A program made the position numbers and the translations under genes. From Spirochaeta cellobiosiphila DSM 17781 (GTDB lineage Bacteria > Spirochaetota > Spirochaetia > DSM-17781): DNA of 64,000 nucleotides. Each line of letters begins with the position of its first letter. The first letter of the stretch is position 1. Below the pieces are notes generated by a model. It did not search any database. It was not told the origin of the DNA and was given only the letters and a program-made list of their open reading frames with translations. The DNA lies in contig NZ_KE384554.1 of assembly GCF_000426705.1 (NCBI RefSeq), positions 636,714 to 700,713 on the forward strand. Reading direction: 5' to 3'. This document shows, in pieces, positions 1 to 8,269 of the stretch.

Positions 1-2
1 AG

Positions 3-371
3 ATAGAAAAGAAAAATACTCAACTCATCAAACAGGGGGATCATCAGCAAAAGCTTCTTCTGGTTATTGAGGGGGAAGCTTCTGTTAAGAATAACCACCG
101 TATAGTGGCCAAACTCGGACGTGGTAATTTTGTCGCCGAGATGAGTTTTCTATCAGGGAATCCTGCTTCTGCTGATGTTATTGCTAAGACTGAATTAAGG
201 TATGTCTATTGGGATCAGAATAACATTAACGCCCTTAAGCAATTAAATCCATCTCTTTATAATAAAATAAATAATACTTTAAGCTTGGATGTCGTTAATA
301 AACTCAGGAAAACAAACCAGAATATGGCCTTAATTACAGAAGGGGCTCAGGAAACTCAACATAAAACGTAG
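3..371 (+). CDS. Cyclic-nucleotide-binding (Crp/Popeye-like) domain protein, 5' truncated
   Basis: The reading frame is already open at the window edge, so the gene starts outside and only about the last 122 codons are seen. The visible part reads as the beta-roll of a cNMP-binding fold: LLVIEGEASV, then a glycine-rich GRGNFVAEMSFLSG stretch followed by PASADVIA, which matches the phosphate-binding cassette region of Popeye-type bacterial cNMP domains (G-x-F-x-A/G-E-M-S-x-L-x-G). It ends in a polar helix. No DNA-binding HTH follows, so it is more likely a sensor or membrane-anchored protein than a Crp-type regulator. Its 3' end overlaps the convergent kinase gene by 38 bp. An internal GTG at 105 is not the true start because homology continues upstream. 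Confidence 0.7.
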   Translation: MEKKNTQLIKQGDHQQKLLLVIEGEASVKNNHRIVAKLGRGNFVAEMSFLSGNPASADVIAKTELRYVYWDQNNINALKQLNPSLYNKINNTLSLDVVNKLRKTNQNMALITEGAQETQHKT

Positions 372-1773
372 CCCCTTTGTCATCATTGTTATACGCCCCT
401 ATCCTGCCATCATGTGCTGAAACTATCTTTTTAACAATGGCAAGTCCTAATCCAAAAGAACTTTCTCCCCCTGTAGGTTTTGCTGATAATCTTTGGAATT
501 CCCCGAAAAGTTTTTTCATGTCCTCATCAGATAGTCCCGGACCACTATCACTAATAGATACTTTGATAGATTCAGATCGCTCTAAACTAACAGTAACCTC
601 TCCTCCCCTGGTTGTATACTTAAGGGCATTACTGAGAAGATTATCTATTACTTGAACTATTCGTTGCCTGTCTAACTTTACAACAATATCGACACCTACA
701 AGCTTAAGAAGAATTTCCTTCTTTTTTGCCTTCATATTAAAGAAACTAACACGTTCTTCTAGTAGCTCATATAAATTAAACTCAGATATCTTAATATCCA
801 ATTGACCAGATTCAATCATAGACACATCAAGAAGATCATTAACTAAGGTCGTCATACTTTGACAGGCTTGATCAATATACCCTATTAATTCTTTATTGGT
901 AGCGTCTATGCTCGTGTCCATTTTTATTATTTCCATACAGCCAGATATACTGGCAATAGGATTTCTAAGATCATGAGCCACAATACCAAGGATCTTATCC
1001 TTAAACTTACTAATATGTTGTAATTGACCATACGCCTTTATCATTTCAAGATTGGTTTTGACTCTTGCAAAAAATTCATCAGGGCTAAATGGTTTGTAGA
1101 GGAAGTCATTAGCTCCATGTTTTAAGAATCCGGCAGTAGTTATTTCTGTAGTGGATCTGGTAAAGCCAATGATGGCAATTTCATTCCTTGTAAAGTTTTC
1201 CCGAACTTTCTCTGTGAACTCAAAACCGTTCATACCGGGCATTTCATAATCAACAATGATCAATTTAATATTCTTGTTTTCTTTTAATATCTTAAGACCT
1301 TCAAAACCATCCTTAGCAGAAAAGGGAATAAAGTTAGCTCGTTTAAAGAGATCTATTGTGTACTCTCTGATACTAACAGAGTCATCTACGACGATGACAC
1401 CTATTTCTTTATTCTCATGAAGGGTAATAATTGATTCGACTAGTTTGTCCAGGGACTGGGGAGTGCGTTTGACAATATGGTCATATATTTTCATCTGGCT
1501 TATTTTATTATGTATATCTTCTGTGAAAGTAGAGCTAAAAACCAAAACAGGAATATTCTGTTCTTCAGCCATATCGAGACAGGAATCCCAATACTTATCT
1601 GGCCAATTCATGTTGGTAACAAAAGCGGTATACTGATAAGCCATTAAATACTCATAGGCCCCCTTATGGTCATGGGCGAAATGAGTATTCAAACCAACTT
1701 TCTCCATTTTTTCTTCTAACAGACCGGCAATCGATCGTGAGTCTTCAATGATTAGAACTTTTCCCTCAACCAT
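334..1773 (-). CDS. Hybrid sensor histidine kinase with two N-terminal receiver domains
   Basis: 479 residues, no membrane segment, so a cytoplasmic signalling protein. Receiver 1 (about 4-117) has the acidic ED pair but Asn54 where the phosphorylatable Asp should be, so it is probably a pseudo-receiver. Receiver 2 (about 124-245) has D130/D131 and Asp175 in VDYEMPGMNG plus the conserved Lys in YKPF, so it looks active. A HisKA domain follows with His267 in AHDLRNP, then a HATPase_c domain with an N box (DNLLSNALKY) and G boxes (DSGPGLS, GLGLAIVKK). A GAGGAT ribosome site precedes the ATG. It lies 48 bp downstream of the HD-domain gene on the same strand. The output partner is not evident. 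Confidence 0.9.
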   Translation of the reverse strand: MVEGKVLIIEDSRSIAGLLEEKMEKVGLNTHFAHDHKGAYEYLMAYQYTAFVTNMNWPDKYWDSCLDMAEEQNIPVLVFSSTFTEDIHNKISQMKIYDHIVKRTPQSLDKLVESIITLHENKEIGVIVVDDSVSIREYTIDLFKRANFIPFSAKDGFEGLKILKENKNIKLIIVDYEMPGMNGFEFTEKVRENFTRNEIAIIGFTRSTTEITTAGFLKHGANDFLYKPFSPDEFFARVKTNLEMIKAYGQLQHISKFKDKILGIVAHDLRNPIASISGCMEIIKMDTSIDATNKELIGYIDQACQSMTTLVNDLLDVSMIESGQLDIKISEFNLYELLEERVSFFNMKAKKKEILLKLVGVDIVVKLDRQRIVQVIDNLLSNALKYTTRGGEVTVSLERSESIKVSISDSGPGLSDEDMKKLFGEFQRLSAKPTGGESSFGLGLAIVKKIVSAHDGRIGAYNNDDKGATFYVEFPEPLL

Positions 1774-1821
1774 TTCACATCCTCTAGGAGAAGTTTAGGA
1801 TATGAATAGTTAAAAATCAAA

Positions 1822-2622
1822 TTATAGATAACGTTTTGGTTCTTCTTCCCGAATTTGAACCCAGACTTCAATCATACTTTTGATGGGACTGCTTTGAAGT
1901 TTGGGAAACAATACTTCTTCAACTTGAAAGATACCCACAGACTCTAGCATATGAACATAGATCTTAATGGGTTTATCAAGTCCATCAGTGATGGTTAAAA
2001 GATCGATGACAGAGGCGGAATATTTATGGATGTCTCCCACTCTTGAGTCATGATTAATCATTAAAGGTATACGTGATCGCCCTTTTTCCATATCACAACC
2101 ATCAGCGATGAGGATTATCCCTGCTTCCAGACTATGAATGGGATGGGTTCCCATATGACCTATAATACATTCCATGATGAGGGATCGGAGAATCACTCTC
2201 TTTTCCAAATCTTCCTGATAAGTAGCTAACAATACCCTATCAATGATATTAATTGCTAATAGGGCTCCCGTATGTTCATGCCCAGCTCGCCCGATAGACA
2301 TCCCTATATCATGAAGAAAAGCAGCAATCAATACAGCTGTTTGACTATCTTCAAAGGTCCCTATCATTTCCTGTTCTAGATTAAGGGCTATCCCTTTTTC
2401 ATTTAAAATATCCATGATTTTGAGGGCATTTAAAGCTACTTTACGCATATGAACAGGACCATGATCATTATACTTTAATCTCACGATGGATACGGTATTA
2501 GCATAATTTTGAAGATGTTGTATTTCTTCATCCTGCACTAGGTAGTTATACGCTTCTAAGGCTTTACCTGACAACAAGATCTGTATCTCTTCATTTAGTT
2601 TTATTTCTTTAATGGATGACAT
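1822..2622 (-). CDS. HD-domain metal-dependent phosphohydrolase-like protein
   Basis: 266 residues. The HD signature is visible: an early His in NDHGPVHMRKV, the HD pair in AAFLHDIGMSIGRAGHEHTG, and a distal Asp in ADGCDMEKGRSRIP. This is the arrangement of HD phosphohydrolases, which use these residues to bind divalent metals. The substrate cannot be told; nucleotide or cyclic-nucleotide hydrolysis is possible but the HD-GYP signature is absent. AAGGAG lies 8 nt before the ATG. A transcription terminator separates it from the sigma factor gene upstream, so it probably has its own promoter and is cotranscribed with the hybrid kinase that follows. Confidence 0.8.
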   Translation of the reverse strand: MSSIKEIKLNEEIQILLSGKALEAYNYLVQDEEIQHLQNYANTVSIVRLKYNDHGPVHMRKVALNALKIMDILNEKGIALNLEQEMIGTFEDSQTAVLIAAFLHDIGMSIGRAGHEHTGALLAINIIDRVLLATYQEDLEKRVILRSLIMECIIGHMGTHPIHSLEAGIILIADGCDMEKGRSRIPLMINHDSRVGDIHKYSASVIDLLTITDGLDKPIKIYVHMLESVGIFQVEEVLFPKLQSSPIKSMIEVWVQIREEEPKRYL

Positions 2623-2644
2623 AATTTCTTCTCCTTTATTTTAT

Positions 2645-2671
2645 AAAAAAACAGCTCTCATGGAGAGCTGT
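2645..2671 (-). terminator. Rho-independent terminator of the RpoS-like sigma gene
   Basis: A perfect 9-bp stem (ACAGCTCTC / GAGAGCTGT, 3-nt loop, 2651-2671) is followed on the minus strand by a run of T. It lies 35 bp after the sigma factor stop codon. Confidence 0.9.
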
Positions 2672-2705
2672 TAAAACATATAGTGTTTTTATTTATATGT
2701 AAAAT

Positions 2706-3566
2706 TTAGCCGACCATATAGGACTCTAAATGCTGACTTCTGCTAGGATGTTGCAATCTAGTAATGGCCTTCTTTTCAATTTGTCTAATTCTTTCCTTGG
2801 TCAGGTTAAAGCGATCACCTATTTCCTTCAACGACATAGGTCTTTTATTGTTAAGACCAAATCTGTATTCAATGATCTCTGCTTCTTTGTCTGTCAAGGT
2901 TGTCAATAATTGGTTAATATCATCTTTTAGAGATTTCTCCATCACCACTTCATCTGGAGCTTGATAGCCCTTATCTTCAATAAACTCTCCCAGGCTGGAA
3001 GAATCTTTTTCCTTATATACAGGAGTTTCCAAGGATACTAAATCTCTTGATATATTAATAAGATCATTCACATGACTTTGATCCATACCTAAGGAATCGG
3101 CTATCTCAGCGACTTCAGGATCTTCACCTTTGTAAGCTGTTAATTCTTTTCTAGTCTTTTCAATTTGTACTAACTCGTTTGCTCTGTTGAGTGGTAAACG
3201 TATAGCACGTGATTTTTCACATATTGCTTTCAGAATAGCTTGTCTGATCCACCATACGGCATAGGAAATGAAGTGATATCCCTTATCAACATCAAATCTT
3301 TCAATAGCGTTCATTAAGCCTATATTTCCTTCACTTATTAAATCACTAAGTGGTAATCCCTGGTTCTGATATTTTTTTGCTACATTAACAACGAATCGTA
3401 AGTTAGCGTTTACTAGCTTTTCTTTTGACAATTCATCTCCCGCTGCAGCGGCTCTAGCAATAGTATCTTCCTCCTCACGTGATAGGAGAGGAATCTTATT
3501 TATTTCTTTTAAATAAACAGAAAGGATGTTTTCATCATCTTGATTGTATTTCTTTGTTCTTGTCAT
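2706..3566 (-). CDS. rpoS: Group 2 (RpoS-like) sigma-70 family RNA polymerase sigma factor
   Basis: 286 residues. Region 1.2 starts near residue 13 (SVYLKEI), region 2 includes NLRFVVNVAKKYQNQGLPL and the VDKGYHFISYAVWWIRQAI segment, region 3 follows, and region 4 ends with an HTH (LKEIGDRFNLTKERIRQIEKKA). Region 1.1 and the long non-conserved insert of primary sigmas are absent, and the size is close to Borrelia RpoS, so this is a group 2 factor and not RpoD. The name rpoS is by analogy. GGGAGG precedes the ATG. A strong -24/-12 promoter candidate lies directly upstream and a terminator directly downstream, so the gene is probably monocistronic and under RpoN control. Confidence 0.85.
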   Translation of the reverse strand: MTRTKKYNQDDENILSVYLKEINKIPLLSREEEDTIARAAAAGDELSKEKLVNANLRFVVNVAKKYQNQGLPLSDLISEGNIGLMNAIERFDVDKGYHFISYAVWWIRQAILKAICEKSRAIRLPLNRANELVQIEKTRKELTAYKGEDPEVAEIADSLGMDQSHVNDLINISRDLVSLETPVYKEKDSSSLGEFIEDKGYQAPDEVVMEKSLKDDINQLLTTLTDKEAEIIEYRFGLNNKRPMSLKEIGDRFNLTKERIRQIEKKAITRLQHPSRSQHLESYMVG

Positions 3567-3600
3567 GTTGGTCCTCCCTTTGTGACTACACTAGTAATAT

Positions 3601-3616
3601 GCAAAAAAGGGGCCAA
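3601..3616 (-). promoter_or_regulatory. Candidate sigma-54 (-24/-12) promoter of the RpoS-like sigma gene
   Basis: On the minus strand the sequence is TTGGCCCCTTTTTTGC followed by AT. The GG and GC dinucleotides are 12 nt apart, as in the sigma-54 consensus TTGGCACG-N4-TTGC. Only two of the less critical bases between them differ. The predicted start point, near 3590, leaves a leader of about 24 nt that contains the GGGAGG ribosome site of the sigma gene. Confidence 0.7.
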
Positions 3617-3655
3617 TGTTACAATTTTTATAAAAATAATTTGTATTTACTTACA

Positions 3656-3731
3656 GTGTAATAATTTAAAACATATTCGACATAATGACTCAGAATTACT
3701 ATTTTGTTGTATAAATGTATCATTATTACAC
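3656..3731. promoter_or_regulatory. Inverted repeat upstream of the sigma-54 promoter, possible activator sites
   Basis: GTGTAATAAT at 3656-3665 and its exact reverse complement ATTATTACAC at 3722-3731 lie about 66 and 140 bp upstream of the predicted start point of the sigma gene. Enhancer sites for sigma-54 activators are often found at this distance. The region is very AT-rich, so chance is a real alternative. Confidence 0.3.
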
Positions 3732-3759
3732 ATTGATAATTATTACTATTAATATAGGG

Positions 3760-4425
3760 TCAATATACCCCAGATTGCAACTCATCATCTCCAGGAGTGA
3801 TCCGACAACACAGAGAACTAGATAATTCAGCCCCACAATCACAGACGATTTCTTTACTTTTCTTAGTTTCAACAAAAGAATGTCTTATAGTATTGGCTTT
3901 TTCACCATCAGGAACGTTTATATACGGAAAGATTATTCTCGTATTCATAAAAATTCTTTTCTTCTCACAAGCAGGTTTCCCTATTAGGGATCCTTCATCA
4001 TGGATGCTCATAAAATGTTCCCATAACAACTGCTGAATCATATCCCCCTCGGCTAAGGTTCCAATACGACGGGAAGATTTGGTATTCAAGTATTTTTCCA
4101 ACTGTATAGAAAAAAAGGCTTTCCAATCGTCTAACAAACTAGAGGGTTGTTTTATCATACCATATGAGTTCAAATATCTTTTTAAAACAATATCAAAAGA
4201 TCTACAAACCCTTAGCTTCTGGCCAGCTCTCCAGGTCTTTAATGCAGAACCGGACAGATTTAGTTTTTGCAAGGCAAAGCCAAGATAATAAAGTATTTTT
4301 GATAGTTCTTGTTTATGAGCCACGGGACAAACATGAATGGCTTTTGTAAAACTTCTTATAGCATCTTTGGGACTATGACTTTTGAGTGAGCGTTTGCCCT
4401 CTTTATAATAATGCTTATAGTCCAT
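3760..4425 (-). CDS. TPR-like protein with a C-terminal Cys cluster
   Basis: 221 residues, no signal peptide. The N-terminal 80 residues form TPR-like helix pairs (GKRSLKSHSPKDAIRSFTKAI, then LYYLGFALQKLNLSGSALKTW). The middle is unrecognised. The C-terminus holds a cysteine cluster (CDCGAELSSSLCC, about residues 195-207) that could bind zinc. I do not recognise the family; a protein-protein interaction role is the most that TPRs suggest. It stands alone on the minus strand, divergent from groES and upstream of the sigma gene. An AGGATGG sequence lies about 8 nt before the ATG. Confidence 0.65.
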   Translation of the reverse strand: MDYKHYYKEGKRSLKSHSPKDAIRSFTKAIHVCPVAHKQELSKILYYLGFALQKLNLSGSALKTWRAGQKLRVCRSFDIVLKRYLNSYGMIKQPSSLLDDWKAFFSIQLEKYLNTKSSRRIGTLAEGDMIQQLLWEHFMSIHDEGSLIGKPACEKKRIFMNTRIIFPYINVPDGEKANTIRHSFVETKKSKEIVCDCGAELSSSLCCRITPGDDELQSGVY

Positions 4426-4499
4426 ATAACAACCATCCTATCCTTTTCATGTTACTAATTTACTAAAGGTCATTCTTCAAGACAAGGAATCATTTTTCC

Positions 4500-4529
4500 T
4501 TGACCAAATAATCATATCTTGCTTATATT
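4500..4529 (+). promoter_or_regulatory. Sigma-70-type promoter of groES
   Basis: TTGACC (4500-4505), an 18-nt spacer, and TATATT (4524-4529). The start point would fall about 40 nt before the groES start. I see no CIRCE inverted repeat (TTAGCACTC-N9-GAGTGCTAA), so HrcA control is not supported here. Confidence 0.7.
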
Positions 4530-4574
4530 ACTTACAGATTTTTTGAAAATCAACGAAAGCTCATGGAGGATCCA

Positions 4575-4841
4575 ATGAAGGTTAAACCTTTAGGCGACCG
4601 AGTTCTAATTAAAATCGAGGAAGCAGAAACCAAGACAGCGTCAGGTTTGTATATTCCACAAACCGCACAAGAAAAAACACAGACTGGTGTCGTAGAGGCT
4701 GTAGGTGATGACAAAGATCTCATCACAGTTAGTGTTGGACAAAAAGTCATGTATGACAAATATGCCGGCACAAACCTTAAAATAGAAAATGATGAGTATC
4801 TTGTAATTAGAATGCAGGATATTATTGCCGTTGTAGAATAA
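4575..4841 (+). CDS. groES: Co-chaperonin GroES (10 kDa)
   Basis: 88 residues from the start chosen here. GroES caps the GroEL folding chamber in the cytoplasm. The N-terminus MKVKPLGDRVLIK and the mobile-loop region (ETKTASGLYIP) are typical, and the C-terminus EYLVIRMQDIIAVVE is the conserved GroES end. An upstream in-frame ATG at 4563 is rejected because GGAGG (4565-4569) sits 5 nt before the ATG at 4575. groEL does not follow: the gene is bounded by its own promoter and terminator, so it is a solitary groES. This is usual in several spirochaetes, where groEL lies elsewhere. Confidence 0.95.
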   Translation: MKVKPLGDRVLIKIEEAETKTASGLYIPQTAQEKTQTGVVEAVGDDKDLITVSVGQKVMYDKYAGTNLKIENDEYLVIRMQDIIAVVE

Positions 4842-4870
4842 GAATATCCTTTTGTTATGATCAAGATTTA

Positions 4871-4897
4871 GGTTACCCGACTGGGTAACCTTTTTTT
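4871..4897 (+). terminator. Rho-independent terminator of groES
   Basis: Stem GGTTACCC / GGGTAACC with a 4-nt loop (4871-4890) followed by seven T (4891-4897). The T tract overlaps the stop codon of the convergent helicase gene. Confidence 0.95.
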
Positions 4898-7328
4898 ATG
4901 AATACAGAAAATCTTCAAGCTTATCCATCAAAAGCTTAGTAGGGATTATTTGCTGTTGAGTTTCAGGAAGGGATCCTAAAAACAGAGGACCATATTTTTT
5001 GGTTATAATTCTATTATCCAGGATCATTACAGAACCAAAATCACTTGTCTGCCTCATCAGGCGACCAAAGCCTTGTTTAAACTTCATAACAGCTTCTGGT
5101 AAACTTAGTTCCATAAAAGCATTCCCCCCTCTAGCTTCTATGGCCTGGATTCTAGCCTTTGTTATGGGCTCAGAAGGAACTCTAAAGGGAAGTTTAGTAA
5201 TAATGACTAATTTCAATGATTCACCGGGAACATCAACACCTTCCCAAAAAGAATCAGTTGCAAATAGTACACTTTTAGTTTCACGTTTAAAATTCTCAAG
5301 CAAACGGCTTCGATCATCTTCCCCCTGGCGATAAACGGGAATCCCTTCGTCTTCCAAATAGGGACGTAGCCTATCATATACTTGAATCAGTAAACGATAA
5401 CTAGTAAATAAGATGAGACCACTACCTTCTGAGATACGCAAACTCTTCAGGCAGAAACGGGATACATATAATTCAAATTCTTCTTGATCTGGTCCAGGAG
5501 AATCTGTGGGAATGCCTAATAAAACACGGTTCTTATAATCGAAGGGACTTGGATATTGTTCACACACAGCAGAGTCTGGCAAACCCAGTAAACCTATCCG
5601 TGATTGCCAATAGGTAAAGCTATTACGAATGGACAGAGTGGCAGAGGTAAAAACAACAGAATCAAATGGTTCTAGCAAAGCTTCTTTCATTAGATATCCG
5701 ACCTCTAAAGGGCTTTTGACAAAACGGTAAAAGGGTTCAGATTTGGAATTCATTTTCCTTTCCATCCAGAACACAGATTGTTGCTTTTCCTGATATTCAC
5801 CAAATTGACCGGCTAGAGAGGCTACGGACTCAAGGCGCCTTAAAAGATTCCTAAACTCTTGTGCTTTGGCATCTTCCTGTCCTTCCTCAGGCAGGGATTC
5901 AAAGAATTGTAATCCATGATTAACAAACGACATAATACGGCTTCTCAACTCACTCAGATCGTTAAGAAACCCCAATAGCTCATGCCTTTCCACTTGTGGA
6001 GATAAGTATAATTGGTTCTCCTTAAGATTATTACCTAAATTAGTATCCAAATCATTAAGGATCTCATCAATACCTATTCTATCATCAAGAATCAGCTTAG
6101 CTATCTCTGGATCAGCATTCTTCTTTTGTAAGTCAATGAGGAGGCCAAAAGATTTATTTCTTTTTAACCTATAGATTCTATTGATATGCTTCTGAATAGT
6201 ATATCTTGTAAAACTTTCCGAAAAATAACTTGTGGCCGCCCCCTCTATATTATGAGCTTCATCTATAATAATCCTCTCAAAAGGAGGTAAGACAGCAGTG
6301 TTTTCAAAACCAGCCCCACTGACCCTCAAGGAAAGATCAGAAAAAAGAAGATGATGATTCACAATCAGAATCTGTGCACTGGCGGCTTCTTTCTTTGCTC
6401 TCGCGACAAAACATCCTTCCCTTTGGGAACATTTCATCCCGATACAGGTATCAGGGTCAGAATTAATACGACTCCAGATGTCATCACTAGGCAAAAAAGA
6501 AAGGTCTGAGATAGTGCCTGTTTTTGTAGTCTTGGCCCATTCTTTTAAATATTCTATGGTGTCATCTTCTTCCTGGAATAATTCTTCTTTTAATTCTTGT
6601 GAATATTCCTGTAATCGATAGGGACATAAATAATTCCGCCGCCCTTTCACTAGGACAACTTTAATATCCCCCAGTATTTTTTGAAGAATAGGTATGTCTT
6701 TATCTAGTAACTGTTGTTGTAAATTGATCGTCCCTGTAGAAATAACGATTCGTTGTTTATTTTTCTGAGCCCATAACACAGCGGGTAGTAAATAAGCAAA
6801 GGATTTTCCAACACCTGTACCTGCTTCCCCTGCAAAAATACCATCGTTATTAAAAGTATCTGTTATCCTTTTAGATAATTCTATTTGACTTTCTCTTGGC
6901 TCATATTGACTTACTTGTTTGGATAAAGCTCCTCCTATTGTAAAAAAGGCTTCAATATCCTCCCTATCTATAGGCAATATTTCTTCTTGAGCCAATGGTT
7001 CAGCTACAATATAGATTTGAGATAAATCATTATCAACAATGGCAAAACCTATGCCCTGATTCCCTAATTTTGAGGCCACATTAATGTCTGCCTCTGAAGG
7101 ACGAAGAATACCTGAAGGATGATTGTGAATGATCAAATCCCCCTTCTCCATATAGGGAAAGAGTGCTGGCACAGCACTCTCATTTCCCATAGCCACAGCA
7201 TTGATGGAATCAATCATTTGTGTTTTATCCATATGACCTATCCATAGAACTTCCTGGCCACTGGATTCGACAAGGTCCAGAGACATTCTTTCAAGTACTT
7301 CCAATCGAATCCTTTTTGTTATTCTCAT
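4896..7328 (-). CDS. dinG: JAMM/RadC-like domain fused to a DinG-type (XPD family) DNA helicase
   Basis: 810 residues. Residues 1-125 form a JAB/MPN domain with a complete JAMM metal site: Glu26, HxH at 68/70 in HNHPSG, Ser78 and Asp81, with the exact H-x7-S-x2-D spacing. The rest is a superfamily 2 helicase: Walker A GEAGTGVGKS (168-176), four cysteines expected to ligate a 4Fe-4S cluster (LCPY, then TCIGMKC and GCF), the DEAH box IIDEAHNIE, and C-terminal motifs including QGFGRLMR. DinG unwinds 5'-3' and resolves R-loops and G-quadruplexes. Firmicute DinG proteins have an N-terminal exonuclease here instead. The gene follows punA by 7 bp and is probably cotranscribed. Confidence 0.9.
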   Translation of the reverse strand: MRITKRIRLEVLERMSLDLVESSGQEVLWIGHMDKTQMIDSINAVAMGNESAVPALFPYMEKGDLIIHNHPSGILRPSEADINVASKLGNQGIGFAIVDNDLSQIYIVAEPLAQEEILPIDREDIEAFFTIGGALSKQVSQYEPRESQIELSKRITDTFNNDGIFAGEAGTGVGKSFAYLLPAVLWAQKNKQRIVISTGTINLQQQLLDKDIPILQKILGDIKVVLVKGRRNYLCPYRLQEYSQELKEELFQEEDDTIEYLKEWAKTTKTGTISDLSFLPSDDIWSRINSDPDTCIGMKCSQREGCFVARAKKEAASAQILIVNHHLLFSDLSLRVSGAGFENTAVLPPFERIIIDEAHNIEGAATSYFSESFTRYTIQKHINRIYRLKRNKSFGLLIDLQKKNADPEIAKLILDDRIGIDEILNDLDTNLGNNLKENQLYLSPQVERHELLGFLNDLSELRSRIMSFVNHGLQFFESLPEEGQEDAKAQEFRNLLRRLESVASLAGQFGEYQEKQQSVFWMERKMNSKSEPFYRFVKSPLEVGYLMKEALLEPFDSVVFTSATLSIRNSFTYWQSRIGLLGLPDSAVCEQYPSPFDYKNRVLLGIPTDSPGPDQEEFELYVSRFCLKSLRISEGSGLILFTSYRLLIQVYDRLRPYLEDEGIPVYRQGEDDRSRLLENFKRETKSVLFATDSFWEGVDVPGESLKLVIITKLPFRVPSEPITKARIQAIEARGGNAFMELSLPEAVMKFKQGFGRLMRQTSDFGSVMILDNRIITKKYGPLFLGSLPETQQQIIPTKLLMDKLEDFLYS

Positions 7329-7335
7329 TCAGTGA

Positions 7336-8154
7336 TCAGCTCCAATATTCAATTAAACCGCTAACTAATCCTATCATATCTTTTTCAACAAGTTTACTGG
7401 TTTCGATAACTTCCTTGTGATCTAGTTTTGCATGTCCCAATCCAGCAGCCAGATTTGTTACACAACTAATACCACAGACTTTCATACCTAGATAGTTGGC
7501 AACAATACATTCAGGAACAGTAGACATACCTACTAGATCTCCCCCAAAAGCTCTGACCATTCGAATTTCTGCAGGAGTTTCATAAGAAGGGCCTGTAAAA
7601 CCGGCATATACTCCATATTTCATAGTCCTATGGGGAAGCACTTTTCTAGCTATCCTACTAGCTTCATCAAGCATTTCTTTGTTATAAGGTTCAGACATGT
7701 CAGGGAATCGAGGCCCCATACTATCGTTGTTAGGTCCAATCAATGGATTCGTCCCTTGTAGGTTGACCTGGTCGATAATAAAAGCTAAATCACCAGGTTC
7801 AAATGTATAATTTACCCCACCAGCTGCATTGGTTAATAAGACCTTTTCAACCCCTAGTTCTTTCATCAATGTAATAGGCATAACCACATCATCCATTTTA
7901 TACCCCTCATAGAAATGAAAACGGCCAGCAAAAACAATAATGTTATCAGCAATTTTGAGACTGCCCTTGTGACCGTGTACGGTACTAACGGGAAAACCTT
8001 CAATATCTTTATATGATATCTCTGTTCCTTCTATGGAATCCACAATGCCAGATAATCCACTACCAAGAATAACTCCCAGTTTAGGTGTACTCTTCGATTT
8101 GGCTCTAATTGAAGCTACCGCTTTGTCTATCCGAACTTTAAATCCTGCTTCCAC
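7336..8154 (-). CDS. punA: Purine nucleoside phosphorylase (trimeric, inosine/guanosine type)
   Basis: 272 residues. Cleaves purine nucleosides with phosphate to free base and (deoxy)ribose-1-phosphate in purine salvage. Family signatures: GVILGSGLSG phosphate loop, STVHGHKG, AGRFHFYEGY, LTNAAGGVN, the FTGPSYETPAEIRM base-binding segment, GMSTVPE and CVTNLAAGL. These belong to the PNP/MTAP (trimeric) family and not to DeoD. The start is GTG, with AGGAGG seven nt upstream. It is divergent from aspartokinase and leads a two-gene unit with the helicase fusion. Confidence 0.95.
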   Translation of the reverse strand: MEAGFKVRIDKAVASIRAKSKSTPKLGVILGSGLSGIVDSIEGTEISYKDIEGFPVSTVHGHKGSLKIADNIIVFAGRFHFYEGYKMDDVVMPITLMKELGVEKVLLTNAAGGVNYTFEPGDLAFIIDQVNLQGTNPLIGPNNDSMGPRFPDMSEPYNKEMLDEASRIARKVLPHRTMKYGVYAGFTGPSYETPAEIRMVRAFGGDLVGMSTVPECIVANYLGMKVCGISCVTNLAAGLGHAKLDHKEVIETSKLVEKDMIGLVSGLIEYWS

Positions 8155-8185
8155 TATATTCCTCCTATATTGGTTAAGCTTAATC

Positions 8186-8214
8186 TTGTGCTAATTTATA
8201 TTTTATCCTAATAT
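8186..8214 (+). promoter_or_regulatory. Candidate sigma-70 promoter for the aspartokinase operon
   Basis: TTGTGC (8186-8191), a 17-nt spacer and TAATAT (8209-8214), about 55 nt upstream of the aspartokinase ATG in the divergent punA/aspartokinase intergenic region. No leader peptide or lysine riboswitch is evident in the short leader. Confidence 0.45.
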
Positions 8215-8269
8215 TAACGTCATTAAAAATCACTACTATTCTACAGACTATAAGGAGCTCATTCATAAT

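Noticed and set aside
4441-4574. Searched the groES leader for a CIRCE element
   Set aside because: No TTAGCACTC/GAGTGCTAA repeat is present; only a sigma-70 promoter is seen.
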